Source: Nitrospirota bacterium (GTDB lineage: Bacteria; Nitrospirota; Leptospirillia; Leptospirillales; Leptospirillaceae). From it: a stretch of DNA of 64,000 bases. A program made the translations under genes and the position numbers. Shown piece by piece: positions 7,428 to 16,634 of the stretch. The notes beneath the pieces were generated by a model that saw only the letters and a program-made list of their open reading frames with translations, did not search any database and was not told the DNA's origin. Location of the stretch: contig JAJYYA010000066.1 in assembly GCA_021801345.1 (NCBI GenBank), forward strand, positions 115,593-179,592, written 5' to 3'. Numbering within the stretch: the stretch's first letter is position 1; each line of letters opens with the position of its first letter.

Positions 7428-8990
7428 ATGGGATACGGACTTTGTCTTTTGTTTGCGGTTGCCGGTGCCGCAGCGGGGCTCTCCTCCGGCTATGTGTTCG
7501 GGACGAAGCGACGTTCCGGGGCGATCGCCCTTGAGGAAAAAAGCCTTGCCGAACAGCGAACACGCATCGAAGAGCAGAAGCAGAACTCTCTGAAGGAAGC
7601 GGCGATCGAGGCCCGGGAAGAGGCTCTTCGGATCCGGATCCAGGCGGAAGAAGAGGTGGCCCGCAAGAAGGGGGTCATTCATGAGGCGGAGCAGGCCTTG
7701 AGGGTCCGGGAGCGAGAGATTGAGCAGGTCACCCGCCAGATCTCGGAGGCTCGCGAGAAAAACGAACGGGAGAGGCAAAAGATCGCGGCAAAGGAGCAGG
7801 CACTTTCGGCCCGGGAGACGGAGCTTCGGAGCCTCGAGGCCTCGGAGCTCCGCCGTCTCGAGGAGATCTCTTCCTTGACGGTGGAGGAGGCCCGGGAGCG
7901 TCTGATCCAGAGCGCAGAGGCCTCGATTCGGCAGGAGGTGGGACGGCTGGCTCAAAAGCTCGAACAGGAGGTTCGGGACCAGTCGGTTCGCAAAGCTCGG
8001 GAGACCATGACCATGGCCATCCAGCGGTATGCCAACGAGCATGTTGCCGAGATCAGCGTCTCGGTCGTTCCGATCCCCTCCGACGATGTGAAGGGCCGGG
8101 TCATCGGCCGCGAAGGCCGAAATATCCGGGCCTTTCAGGCGGCCACCGGCGTCGATCTGATCATCGACGACACGCCCGATGCCATTATCATCTCCGGCTT
8201 CGATCCTTTACGGCGCGAGGTGGCCCGGCTCGCCCTCGAACAGCTTCTCTCCGACGGGCGGATCCATCCGGCGAGAATCGAGGAGATCGTCGAGAAGGTC
8301 CGACGGGATCTCGACATCTCTCTCAAGGAGGAGGCGGAGAAGATCGCCTTCGAGCTCGGGATTACCGACATCCATCCCGAGATCCTGAAGCTTCTCGGAC
8401 GCCTCAAGTTCCGGACGAGCTACGGGCAGAACAACCTGCTTCACGCCCGGGAGGTGGCCTATCTTTGCCAGATGATGGCCCACGACCTGGGGCTCGACTC
8501 AAGAATCGCCAAGCGGGCAGGTTTGCTTCACGACATCGGAAAGTCGCTCTCTCACGAGGGGGAGGGCTCCCACCCCTCGCTGGGGGGGGAGGCGGCAAAA
8601 AAGTACGGCGAACCCCCCCAGGTCGTGAACGCGATCATGTCGCACCATGGGGATATCGAGCCCTCCTGCCTCGAATCGGTGCTTGTCGCCGCCGCCGACG
8701 CCATATCTGCGGCCCGGCCGGGGGCACGAAGAGAGAGTATCGACGTCTATGTGAAGCGCCTCGAGAAGCTCGAGACGATCGCCACATCCTTCAAGGGGGT
8801 CGAAAAGGCCTATGCCATCCAGGCGGGTCGGGAGATCCGGATCATCGTCAACCAGGACCAGGTCACCGATACCGATCTCCAGGAGATCTCTCGCGGGATT
8901 GCCCAAAAGATCGAGGCGGAGCTGACCTATCCGGGACAGATCAAGGTCACCGTCATCCGGGAGAACCGGATCGTCGAGTATGCCCGCTGA
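7428..8990 (+). CDS. rny: Ribonuclease Y
   Basis: Membrane-anchored endoribonuclease that starts mRNA turnover. 520 residues, typical. An N-terminal membrane helix ([21 protein letters not shown]) is followed by a long Glu/Arg-rich coiled coil to about residue 190, a KH RNA-binding domain with [14 protein letters not shown] near residues 222-236, and an HD domain with LLHDIGK (His368-Asp369) and a SHHGD motif. ATG 7428 follows GAGGGAAG at good spacing. It overlaps the phosphoesterase gene by 11 nt. Together with the RNase J gene at the left edge, this genome encodes both of the endoribonucleases that often substitute for RNase E. Confidence 0.96.
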   Translation: MGYGLCLLFAVAGAAAGLSSGYVFGTKRRSGAIALEEKSLAEQRTRIEEQKQNSLKEAAIEAREEALRIRIQAEEEVARKKGVIHEAEQALRVREREIEQVTRQISEAREKNERERQKIAAKEQALSARETELRSLEASELRRLEEISSLTVEEARERLIQSAEASIRQEVGRLAQKLEQEVRDQSVRKARETMTMAIQRYANEHVAEISVSVVPIPSDDVKGRVIGREGRNIRAFQAATGVDLIIDDTPDAIIISGFDPLRREVARLALEQLLSDGRIHPARIEEIVEKVRRDLDISLKEEAEKIAFELGITDIHPEILKLLGRLKFRTSYGQNNLLHAREVAYLCQMMAHDLGLDSRIAKRAGLLHDIGKSLSHEGEGSHPSLGGEAAKKYGEPPQVVNAIMSHHGDIEPSCLESVLVAAADAISAARPGARRESIDVYVKRLEKLETIATSFKGVEKAYAIQAGREIRIIVNQDQVTDTDLQEISRGIAQKIEAELTYPGQIKVTVIRENRIVEYAR

Positions 8991-9861
8991 CATCAGTTCG
9001 GACCGGCGGGAGACGGTCCGTCTTCTTTTTGTGGGGGACGTCTTCGGGCGTCCCGGTCGGGAAGCCTTGTCGGCGGGGGTCTCCCTTTTGTCCCGGGAGG
9101 AGCCGCTCGACGGGATCTTCGTTAACGGGGAGAATTTAGCCGGAGGTCGGGGGATTACGCCCAAAAAGGCGGAGGAGTGCTTCCGTCTGGGGGTCACCGC
9201 AATCACCACCGGCAACCATCTTTTTGACCAGAAGGAGGCGGAGTCTCTGCTTTCGAGCGAGAAGCGCCTTCTCCGGCCGGAAAACTACTCCCCGGGGTGT
9301 CCCGGCAGCGGCCACAGGGTGTACGAGATTGCGGGGGGAGTGCGCGTCGCTCTGGCCAACCTTTCGGGGCGCGCCTTCATGGGGCCCTCGGACTGCCCGT
9401 TCGCGGCCGCCGACAGGATTTTGGACGACTTCTCCCAAGACCCCGCCCCGCCCGACTTCATCGCCTTTGACATCCACGCCGAGGCGACGGGCGAAAAGCA
9501 GGCGATGGCCTTCCACCTCGACGGTCGGGCCGACCTTCTCTACGGGACCCATACCCATGTTCAGACAAACGATCTCACGCGCTACCCCGAGGGACTCTGG
9601 TTCGTGGGAGATGTCGGGATGACGGGCCCCCGATGGTCGATCGTCGGCGCCGAACCCTTGGCCGCCCTCTCCCGGTACCGGACGCAGGTTCCCCGTCCCT
9701 TCCGCGTGGCGGGGGGGGAGACGCTGTTCTGCGGCCTTCTGGTGACGCTCGGCCTCGGGGCCCACTCCCGCGGGGGGAGGGCCCAGGTCCTTTCGACGAG
9801 GCTTGTCAGGGAGATCTTTCCTGAAGGGGGCTCTGGAAGCTCCTCCCGGGGGGAAGGGTAA
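8980..9861 (+). CDS. YmdB-type metallophosphoesterase (TIGR00282 family)
   Basis: Predicted dinuclear-metal phosphodiesterase; B. subtilis YmdB hydrolyses 2',3'-cyclic nucleotides and affects biofilm decisions. 293 residues. Visible metal-site motifs are [10 protein letters not shown] near the N-terminus, [30 protein letters not shown] and THTHVQTND, all in family order. It starts inside the end of rny, an arrangement conserved in many bacteria that couples the two genes, and ends 2 nt before xseA. The C-terminus (about 30 residues) is less conserved and Gly/Arg/Ser-rich. Confidence 0.88.
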   Translation: MPADISSDRRETVRLLFVGDVFGRPGREALSAGVSLLSREEPLDGIFVNGENLAGGRGITPKKAEECFRLGVTAITTGNHLFDQKEAESLLSSEKRLLRPENYSPGCPGSGHRVYEIAGGVRVALANLSGRAFMGPSDCPFAAADRILDDFSQDPAPPDFIAFDIHAEATGEKQAMAFHLDGRADLLYGTHTHVQTNDLTRYPEGLWFVGDVGMTGPRWSIVGAEPLAALSRYRTQVPRPFRVAGGETLFCGLLVTLGLGAHSRGGRAQVLSTRLVREIFPEGGSGSSSRGEG

Positions 9862-9863
9862 AG

Positions 9864-11393
9864 GTGCCGGGAGAGGGGCTGACCCACGAGGTTGTCTACA
9901 CCGTGAGCGAACTGGCCGGCTCTGTCCGCCAGGGGATCGACAGGCTCTACCCCGGTCCGGTGGCATTGACCGGGGAGCTTTCGAACGTCAAGCTCTCCCA
10001 GCCATCCGGTCACTATTACTTCACCGTCAGGGATGCTGCCTCCAGCCTTCGGGGGGTCATGTTCCGGTCCGCCGCCCGGAGCCTCTCCTTCCAGCCTGCA
10101 GAGGGTCTCAAGGTCCTTCTGCGCGGTCGCCTCTCCTACTATGAGGCCCGCGGTGAGGTCCAGATCGTGGCAGAGAGAATGGGGCCGGCGGGCTTGGGCC
10201 TTTTTTTTCAGGAGTTTGCCCGCGTGCGGGAGATTCTGGAAAAAGAGGGTCTTCTGTCCCCCGAACGAAAGCGTCCCATTCCCCGCTTTCCGCGGAAGGT
10301 GGCCCTTGTCACCTCCCCTACCGGGGCGGCCGTCTGGGACTTTCTCCGTATCTGCGACCAGCAGAACCGGCTTGTCCCTGTGGTGATCCTTCCTGCCAGG
10401 GTTCAGGGAGCCGAGGCGGCGGGAGATCTTCTCCGAGCCTTGGAATCGGTCCGGAGGATGCCGGAGGTCGACGTCGTCGTCCTGACGCGGGGAGGGGGAT
10501 CGGCCGAAGATCTCAGCGTCTATAACCGCGAAGACCTGGCCCGGGCAATCCTGGCCTGCCCGGTACCGGTCGTGACCGCCATCGGCCACGAAGTCGATGT
10601 CAGTGTCGCGGACCTTGTCGCCGACCTGCGCGTGGCAACCCCCACCGAGGCGGCCAAGCGTGTCTTCTTCGACGCCGGGAGTGTTCTGGATAATGTCCGT
10701 CAGGCGCGGCGCCGGCTGACGGACCTCCTGTTTCTTCGACTGAAGGAGGAGAAGGAGCGACTGGGAGGCTTTCGTCGTGCGGCCGGACAGCATTCCCGCC
10801 GCCTCTCTCACCTCCAGCTTGCTCTCGTTCGCGGTCAGGACAGGCTCTCCCATTCGGCGCGCGAGCGCCTTCTGTCCCTCAACTCTCTCTTGAGGGGCCT
10901 GTCGGGACGTCTTCTCCATCCGTCGGCACAGATTGTCCGCTCGGGGGGAAGACTCTCGGAGCGTTCCGGACGTCTCGTGCGCCTTCTCCTTGCCCGCCTT
11001 TCCGGGGCGAGGACGGAGATCCTGCTTCGAAGGGGGCGCATCGCTCGGGCCGATCTTCTCCCACTGGGAGATCTCAGGGAGAGTCTCGTCGTCTCCCGTC
11101 GCGCCCTTGCGACGGCCATGGAGGGACGCCTTTCCCGAGAGTCCCGGCGCTTTGGAAGGCTTGCCGATGCCCTTCGGGAGTCGGATCCGGAGAGGCCCCT
11201 GTCGAGGGGGTTCTTTCTTCTCTCTCGGGAGGGGGACGGTCGCCTCGTCACGAGCGGCTCGCCTCCTGCGGTCGGAGAGATTCTTTCAGGGCGGAGTCGC
11301 GACTTGTTGCTTTCGCTTCGGGTCGTCGATGTTGCGGGAAGGAGTCCCGATCCTTCAGTGGGCCTTCCGGATCATGAAAAAACGGGGGAATAA
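9864..11393 (+). CDS. xseA: Exodeoxyribonuclease VII large subunit
   Basis: Large subunit of the exonuclease that degrades single-stranded DNA from both ends. 509 residues with an N-terminal OB-fold (LTGELSNVKLSQPSGHYYFT), the conserved catalytic block (KVALVTSPTGAAVWDF; VVLTRGGGSAEDL; TAIGHEVDVSVADLVADLRV) and a C-terminal coiled-coil arm rich in Arg/Leu that carries the small subunits. Start is GTG 9864 after the phosphoesterase gene. Its TAA stop overlaps the xseB ATG by one base, so the subunits are translationally coupled. Confidence 0.95.
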   Translation: MPGEGLTHEVVYTVSELAGSVRQGIDRLYPGPVALTGELSNVKLSQPSGHYYFTVRDAASSLRGVMFRSAARSLSFQPAEGLKVLLRGRLSYYEARGEVQIVAERMGPAGLGLFFQEFARVREILEKEGLLSPERKRPIPRFPRKVALVTSPTGAAVWDFLRICDQQNRLVPVVILPARVQGAEAAGDLLRALESVRRMPEVDVVVLTRGGGSAEDLSVYNREDLARAILACPVPVVTAIGHEVDVSVADLVADLRVATPTEAAKRVFFDAGSVLDNVRQARRRLTDLLFLRLKEEKERLGGFRRAAGQHSRRLSHLQLALVRGQDRLSHSARERLLSLNSLLRGLSGRLLHPSAQIVRSGGRLSERSGRLVRLLLARLSGARTEILLRRGRIARADLLPLGDLRESLVVSRRALATAMEGRLSRESRRFGRLADALRESDPERPLSRGFFLLSREGDGRLVTSGSPPAVGEILSGRSRDLLLSLRVVDVAGRSPDPSVGLPDHEKTGE

Positions 11394-11674
11394 TGGCAAA
11401 GTCGACGGGCATCAGTGCTGGAAGTCACGAGGGCGAACCGGTTCGCTCCTTCGAGGAGCGGATGAAGCGCCTCGACGAGATCGTCCGGATCATGGAGCAG
11501 GGGGATCGACCTCTCGAGGAGTCACTGCGTCTTTTTGAAGAAGGGGTGGCGCTCTCGGCCCAATGCCAGAGGATTCTCGAGGAGGCGGAACGAAAGGTCT
11601 CGATCCTTCTCTCCGCCCCCAGAGAGAACCCGGACGGGGTCCCCGTCGAGGCCCCCTTTGGCAAGGAAGACTGA
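11393..11674 (+). CDS. xseB: Exodeoxyribonuclease VII small subunit
   Basis: Small helical subunit that binds in several copies along the arm of XseA. 93 residues with the family core FEERMKRLDEIVRIMEQGDR then LEESLRLFEEGVAL and CQRILEEAERKV. The N-terminal 18 and C-terminal 20 residues are unconserved tails. It directly overlaps xseA. The next gene begins after a 122-nt gap that holds a weak GCCC/GGGC hairpin without a T run, so read-through into ispA is possible. Confidence 0.92.
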   Translation: MAKSTGISAGSHEGEPVRSFEERMKRLDEIVRIMEQGDRPLEESLRLFEEGVALSAQCQRILEEAERKVSILLSAPRENPDGVPVEAPFGKED

Positions 11675-11796
11675 GAAATAAACTCTTCTTGCCCCTTTTT
11701 GGGCTTGCAGCCTAAGTAAGGGGAATGCGCGGACATCTGTTCAACGCTTGACCATTCCGGTGGCGACCATGCCGCCCAAAACCGAAAGGACCGTTT

Positions 11797-12690
11797 TTGG
11801 AGATAAGTGCCTATCTCGATCGTCAGAAAAAGCGCGTGGACCGGGCGCTCGAATCGCTTTTCGAAAAGGAGCTCTCCCGGGAGTATTCCCGTCTGGCGGA
11901 AGGGATCCGCTACAGCCTTCTGGCCGGAGGGAAAAGAATTCGTCCGGTTCTTGCGCTGGCGGCAATCGAGGCGCTTGGCGGGGATTCCGAAAGCCTTGTT
12001 CCTCTGGTTCTTCCGCTCGAGTTGATTCACACCTACTCTCTGGTCCACGACGACCTTCCTGCGATGGACAACGATGATCTCCGGAGAGGCCGGCCGACAA
12101 ACCATGTGGTCTACGGAGAGGCGCCGGCAATCCTTGCCGGCGACGCTCTTCTGACGCATGCGTTTACCCTGCTCTCGGATCCTGTGTATGATAAAGTGGC
12201 GACCGATTCCCGGCGGATGGAGGTGGTCTATGAGCTCTCCGTGGCATCGGGGCTTTGCGGAATGGTGGGAGGGCAGTTCCTCGACATCGTCTCCGAAGGC
12301 AAGGCGCTCACCCTTCCGGAGCTCGAGAATCTTCATTGCCACAAGACCGGTGCCCTCCTCAGGGCTTCCGTCCGGATCGGGGGCCTTCTCTCGGGGGCCA
12401 CTCCGGTCCAGATGGAGGCTCTGACCCGTTACGGGGAGGCGATCGGCATTGCCTTCCAGATCGCAGACGACCTTTTGGACGTTCTGGGAACGGTTGAGGA
12501 GCTTGGAAAGGCCGCACAAAAGGACGCGGGAAAGAACAAAAATACCTATCCGGGACTTGTCGGCATCGACGGCTCCCGGAGACTTGCAGAAGAAAAGTGC
12601 AAAGAGGCGCATGAGGCGGTGGCGATCCTGGGTCAGAAGGGAGAGCCCCTGGCACTTATCGCCTCCTATATCATAGAAAGAAGGAACTGA
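11797..12690 (+). CDS. ispA: Polyprenyl synthetase, farnesyl/geranylgeranyl diphosphate synthase
   Basis: Condenses isopentenyl diphosphate with allylic diphosphates to make C15 or C20 chains for quinones, undecaprenyl lipids and hopanoids. 297 residues. First Asp-rich motif HDDLPAMDND and second motif FQIADDLLD are both intact, with GGKRIRP and KTGALL as substrate-binding segments. The start is TTG 11797, preceded by AAAGGA at 7 nt. Its stop overlaps the dxs ATG by one base. Chain length cannot be fixed by eye. The supply of farnesyl diphosphate connects it to squalene-hopene cyclase at 58.8 kb. Confidence 0.92.
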   Translation: MEISAYLDRQKKRVDRALESLFEKELSREYSRLAEGIRYSLLAGGKRIRPVLALAAIEALGGDSESLVPLVLPLELIHTYSLVHDDLPAMDNDDLRRGRPTNHVVYGEAPAILAGDALLTHAFTLLSDPVYDKVATDSRRMEVVYELSVASGLCGMVGGQFLDIVSEGKALTLPELENLHCHKTGALLRASVRIGGLLSGATPVQMEALTRYGEAIGIAFQIADDLLDVLGTVEELGKAAQKDAGKNKNTYPGLVGIDGSRRLAEEKCKEAHEAVAILGQKGEPLALIASYIIERRN

Positions 12691-14582
12691 TGGGAACCCT
12701 TTTGGAGAAAATTTCAGGCCCTGACGACGTGAAGTCCCTGCCCGAGGCCGATCTTCCACTTTTGGCCCAGGAGATTCGTGAGGAGATGATTCGGGTCCTG
12801 TCCGGGATCGGGGGACACTTCGGCGGGGGGCTCGGCGTGGTCGAACTGACCTTGGCTCTCCACCGGATCTTCGACACCTCCCGCGACCGGATCGTCTGGG
12901 ATGTGGGACATCAGGCCTATCCCCACAAGATGCTGACGGGCCGTCTCGGTGCCCTCCCGACGATTCGCCAGTGGAATGGCCTCTGCGGCTTTCCAAAACG
13001 GGAGGAAAGCCTCCACGATGCCTTTTCGGCGGGCCATGCGGGCACTTCCGTCTCCGCCGCCCTCGGGATGGCCGAGGCGCGTGATGTCCTGGGCGATTCC
13101 TACCATGTCATTGCCGTGATCGGGGACGGCTCTCTCACGGCAGGCATGGCCATGGAGGCGCTCAACCAGGCCGGGTCCCGAAAGAAGAAGCTTCTGGTGA
13201 TCCTCAACGACAACAATCTCTCGATCTCCGAAAATGTGGGAGCACTCTCCTCCTACCTCGCGAGGATCTCCGCCGATCCCGTCATCGATGAGGTGAAGAG
13301 GCGGACCGGAGCCCTTCTGCGCGACATCCCCGTGATCGGGGACCAGATGGCGCGCCTTGCCCGGGTCGCCCATGGCCAGGTGGTGGGAATGATTTCCCCT
13401 CCCGGCCAGTGGTTCGAGGAGATCGGCCTCTCCTATGTGGGGCCCATCGACGGTCACGATCTTCCGTTTCTCATCGAGACGCTTGCGGCCGTCAAGGAAC
13501 GGCCGGGCCCGGTCCTTCTCCATGTCCGCACGGTCAAGGGGAAGGGCTATGCTCCTGCGGAAAAGAGTCCGATCGCCTTCCACGGGGTCGGTCCATTCGA
13601 TCCGGAGACCGGGGCCTTCCGCAAGAAGGGGGGGAGCCTCCCGACCTACACCAAGATCTTCGGCCAGTCCCTGATCGAGTTGGCCAGAGAGATGCCCGAA
13701 CTCTTTGCCATTACCGCCGCCATGCCCGAAGGAACGGGGCTTTCGGATTTTTCGAAGCTCTTTCCGGAGCGGTTCGTGGATGTGGGAATTGCCGAACAGC
13801 ATGCGGTGACGCTGGCCGGCGGCATGGCCGCGCAGGGGCTTCGACCCGTGGTGGCCATCTATTCGACCTTTCTTCAGCGGGCTTACGACCAGGTGGTGCA
13901 TGATATCTGCCTGCAAAACCTTCCGGTCCTCTTTGCCCTCGATCGAGGGGGGCTCGTCGGAGAAGATGGACCGACTCATCACGGGGTCTTCGACATTTCC
14001 TACCTTCGACATGTTCCCAATATGACGCTCATGGCGCCCAAGGATGAGAACGAGCTGCGGAAGATGCTCTGGACCGCGCTTCATCTTCCGGGTCCGGTGG
14101 CGATTCGCTACCCCCGGGGGGAGGCGCTAGGGGTTCCCCTCGACCCGGGATTCGCTGCGCTTCCCGTGGGGAAGGCCGAGATGCTTCGCGATGGCCACGA
14201 TATGATTTTTCTGGCTTACGGATCGATGGTGTCCGTGGCGATGGAGGCCTCCCGCATTCTCGTGGGGGAAGGCATCGACGCGGGGGTCGTGAACATGCGC
14301 TTTGCCAAGCCGCTCGATACGGAGCTTCTTTCGGAGCTTTCGCGTCAGACCTCCCTCCTTGTCACGGTGGAGGAAGGATCGGTCATGGGCGGGTTCGGTT
14401 CGGCCGTTCTCGAGTGGCTTGCCGCCTCGGATCTCCTGTCGCGGGTGCGGGTTCGTATGGTCGGAATTCCGGACCACTATGTGGAGCACGGGGCACCAGC
14501 CATCCTCCGGGAGTCGGTCGGACTGACGGCCCCCCAACTCGCAGAGCTGGCGCGAAAGAATCTTCAGACACCCGTCTGCTGA
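12690..14582 (+). CDS. dxs: 1-deoxy-D-xylulose-5-phosphate synthase
   Basis: First enzyme of the MEP isoprenoid pathway: thiamine-diphosphate-dependent joining of pyruvate and glyceraldehyde 3-phosphate. 630 residues, full length. VWDVGHQAYPHKMLTGR, the thiamine motif GDGSLTAGMAMEALN with LNDNNLSIS, and DRGGLVGEDGPTHHG are all present and in order, followed by the transketolase C-terminal domain (VVNMRFAKPLD). It is translationally coupled to ispA, a common pairing for isoprenoid supply, and tlyA follows after 8 nt as in many bacteria. Confidence 0.97.
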   Translation: MGTLLEKISGPDDVKSLPEADLPLLAQEIREEMIRVLSGIGGHFGGGLGVVELTLALHRIFDTSRDRIVWDVGHQAYPHKMLTGRLGALPTIRQWNGLCGFPKREESLHDAFSAGHAGTSVSAALGMAEARDVLGDSYHVIAVIGDGSLTAGMAMEALNQAGSRKKKLLVILNDNNLSISENVGALSSYLARISADPVIDEVKRRTGALLRDIPVIGDQMARLARVAHGQVVGMISPPGQWFEEIGLSYVGPIDGHDLPFLIETLAAVKERPGPVLLHVRTVKGKGYAPAEKSPIAFHGVGPFDPETGAFRKKGGSLPTYTKIFGQSLIELAREMPELFAITAAMPEGTGLSDFSKLFPERFVDVGIAEQHAVTLAGGMAAQGLRPVVAIYSTFLQRAYDQVVHDICLQNLPVLFALDRGGLVGEDGPTHHGVFDISYLRHVPNMTLMAPKDENELRKMLWTALHLPGPVAIRYPRGEALGVPLDPGFAALPVGKAEMLRDGHDMIFLAYGSMVSVAMEASRILVGEGIDAGVVNMRFAKPLDTELLSELSRQTSLLVTVEEGSVMGGFGSAVLEWLAASDLLSRVRVRMVGIPDHYVEHGAPAILRESVGLTAPQLAELARKNLQTPVC

Positions 14583-14590
14583 CAGGTCCC

Positions 14591-15343
14591 GTGTCCGCCA
14601 GAAAAGAGCCCCTCGATGCCCTGGTGTTCCGAAAAGGATGGGCGCGCTCCCGCGAGGAGGCGAGGGAGCTGATCGCCCGGGGGGGAGTCCGCGTCAACGG
14701 ACTTCCCCGGACCGATCCTTCGGTCCGGACGGAGTTCGACCGCATCACGCGTGACGAACCCTCCGGGGCGCCCCGCTTTGTCGGGCGCGGAGGGGACAAG
14801 CTTTTCGGGGCGATCGCATTTTTTTCTCCCCAGGTTGTGGGGGCACGCATGGCCGATCTGGGAGCCTCCACCGGAGGGTTTACCGATTGCCTTCTTCAGT
14901 CGGGGGCGGCCTCGGTGCTTGCGGTCGACGTAGGCAAGGGACTCCTCGACTCCGGACTCCGGTCCGATCCGAGAGTGACGCTTCTCGAGTCCGTCAATGT
15001 CCGCCATCCCGGATCCTGGATCCCGGCCAGCGGAGTCGATGGCGTTGTCGCCGACCTTTCCTTTATCTCTCTTCGCCAGGTTCTTCCGCAGGTCCGACTT
15101 CTTCTTCAGTCGGGAGGGTGGTTCCTGGGCCTGGTGAAGCCCCAGTTCGAGGCTCACCCGGAGGAGGTGGGGCGGGGGGGGATCGTGACAAACGAGACGG
15201 TCAAGCGCCGTGTTGTCGGAGAGGTTTCCTCCGAGATTGTCCGGCTCGGCGGTGAGATCCGGGGGGTCATGCCCTCGCCTGTCAGAGGGAAAAAAGGGAA
15301 CCAGGAATACTTCTGTTACGCTCGCTGGAAGGGTCATCTGTGA
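14591..15343 (+). CDS. tlyA: TlyA-family rRNA methyltransferase / hemolysin-like protein
   Basis: Predicted cytidine-2'-O-methyltransferase of rRNA. 250 residues from GTG 14591. An S4 RNA-binding domain (SREEARELIARGGVRVNG) is followed by an FtsJ-like Rossmann domain with MADLGASTGGFTDCLLQSGA as the SAM site, VVADLSFISLRQVLP and a KPQFEAH motif with the catalytic lysine. Location after dxs is typical. It overlaps the next start by 4 nt. The hemolysin label comes from the family name and should not be taken as function. Confidence 0.88.
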   Translation: MSARKEPLDALVFRKGWARSREEARELIARGGVRVNGLPRTDPSVRTEFDRITRDEPSGAPRFVGRGGDKLFGAIAFFSPQVVGARMADLGASTGGFTDCLLQSGAASVLAVDVGKGLLDSGLRSDPRVTLLESVNVRHPGSWIPASGVDGVVADLSFISLRQVLPQVRLLLQSGGWFLGLVKPQFEAHPEEVGRGGIVTNETVKRRVVGEVSSEIVRLGGEIRGVMPSPVRGKKGNQEYFCYARWKGHL

Positions 15344-16278
15344 ATATTGTGATTGGCGGGGGGGCGGGCTTCATCGGAGCGCCACTGGCCCGGGCGCTCT
15401 CCCGTATGGGGCACAACGTGACCGCGCTCGACGATATGTCGACCGGCTACCGCTCCTCCCGCGACGCGGCTGTGACATTTGCCAAGGGCGCCCTCGACGA
15501 TCCGAAGTTTGTGGTCCGGACGATCGAGCGCGCCCTTCCGGCTCTTTATATCCATCTGGCAGGGCAACCCGACATCCGGCTCTCATGGGAGCGGCCCGCG
15601 TGGGATAACCAGCGGACGGCGGGGGCGATATTGGGTGTTCTCGAGGCCTGCCGCACGGTCATGGTGCCGTGGATCATCCTGGTCTCGTCCGGGGAGGTTC
15701 TGGGGGATGCGGGAGCGTCGTTGGCCCCCCTTTCCGAGGATGCCCCGATCGCTCCGATCTCTCCCTACGGAATCTCTCACGCGCTCGCGGAGTTTTCCGT
15801 CTCCTCCCTGTCTGCCCACGAGAGCGTTCGACAGACGATTGTCCGTCTGGCACCGGTCTATGGTCCAGGACAGACGGTCTTCGGCGAAGGGGGGCTGATC
15901 GGCTCGGCGATCCGTCAGACGATCCTTCGGAGCTCGGTCAATCCGCCCTCGATTCCGGGAAATGGGGCCCGGGTCAGGGACTATGTCTATATCGACGATG
16001 CGGTAGAGGCGCTTCTCCATATCATAAGCCGCGACGCTTCGGGGACCTTTCATGTGGGATCGGGCGTTCCGGTCAGCGATCGGGAAGTCTTTCTGGAGAT
16101 CGGCAAGATCCTTGGGAGCTCCTATCCTGTCAACTATCATTCGAAGACCTTCCCCGACGTCGAGAGCCGGATTTTGGGCCACGGCCGCCTCGCAGAGGAG
16201 ACGGACTGGTCGAATGAGGTCTCCTTTTCAGAGGGTATGAAACGAACCGTGAAGTTCTTTTCCGAGGTGATCCAGTGA
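15340..16278 (+). CDS. NAD-dependent epimerase/dehydratase-like protein, altered active site
   Basis: Extended short-chain dehydrogenase fold, 312 residues. GGGAGFIG near the N-terminus is the dinucleotide-binding loop, LDDMSTGY matches NAD-binding sugar-nucleotide epimerases, SSGEVLGD holds the catalytic Ser and RVRDYVYIDDAVEA is the C-terminal family signature. The catalytic Tyr143 is present in SPYGISHALAE, but the residue four on, normally Lys, is His147. Without that lysine ordinary hydride transfer would be impaired. GTG start overlaps tlyA by 4 nt and the stop overlaps cutA by 4 nt. Substrate cannot be named; a nucleotide sugar is likely. Confidence 0.78.
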   Translation: MNIVIGGGAGFIGAPLARALSRMGHNVTALDDMSTGYRSSRDAAVTFAKGALDDPKFVVRTIERALPALYIHLAGQPDIRLSWERPAWDNQRTAGAILGVLEACRTVMVPWIILVSSGEVLGDAGASLAPLSEDAPIAPISPYGISHALAEFSVSSLSAHESVRQTIVRLAPVYGPGQTVFGEGGLIGSAIRQTILRSSVNPPSIPGNGARVRDYVYIDDAVEALLHIISRDASGTFHVGSGVPVSDREVFLEIGKILGSSYPVNYHSKTFPDVESRILGHGRLAEETDWSNEVSFSEGMKRTVKFFSEVIQ

Positions 16279-16634
16279 CAGTCGATCTTGTTATCGTGAC
16301 CCACCCTGACTCCGAGGCGGCGGAAAGGCTCGTCAATCACCTTGTCTCCCGACATGTGATCGCCTGCGGTCACATTCTTCCGCAGGGGGCCTCGCTTTTC
16401 TTCTGGGATGGATCGCTCCAGCGGGAAGGAGAGGTGACGCTTCTTTTGAAGTCGATTCCCGAGAACCGCGCGGCCCTTGAGCGGGAAATTCTCCGGGCGC
16501 ACCCTTATAGCGTTCCGGAGATCCTGTTTTTGGCGGCAGACCATGTCAGCCAAGCTTATGCCGCCTGGGTCCGGGAGTGTTGCCAAAACGCCCAGATCTC
16601 CGGGGGGGAGGGGGGACACAATGTCCCGTCTTAA
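16275..16634 (+). CDS. cutA: CutA-type divalent cation tolerance protein
   Basis: Small trimeric protein of the PII-like fold linked to copper and divalent-metal tolerance; the molecular role is still unsettled. 119 residues from GTG 16275. Family motifs: VTHPDSEAAERLVNHLVSRH, IACGHILPQGASLFFWDG, VTLLLKSIPEN and HPYSVPEILFLAA. It overlaps the epimerase-like gene by 4 nt and the M23 gene by 14 nt, so it belongs to the same transcript. Confidence 0.82.
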   Translation: MTVDLVIVTHPDSEAAERLVNHLVSRHVIACGHILPQGASLFFWDGSLQREGEVTLLLKSIPENRAALEREILRAHPYSVPEILFLAADHVSQAYAAWVRECCQNAQISGGEGGHNVPS

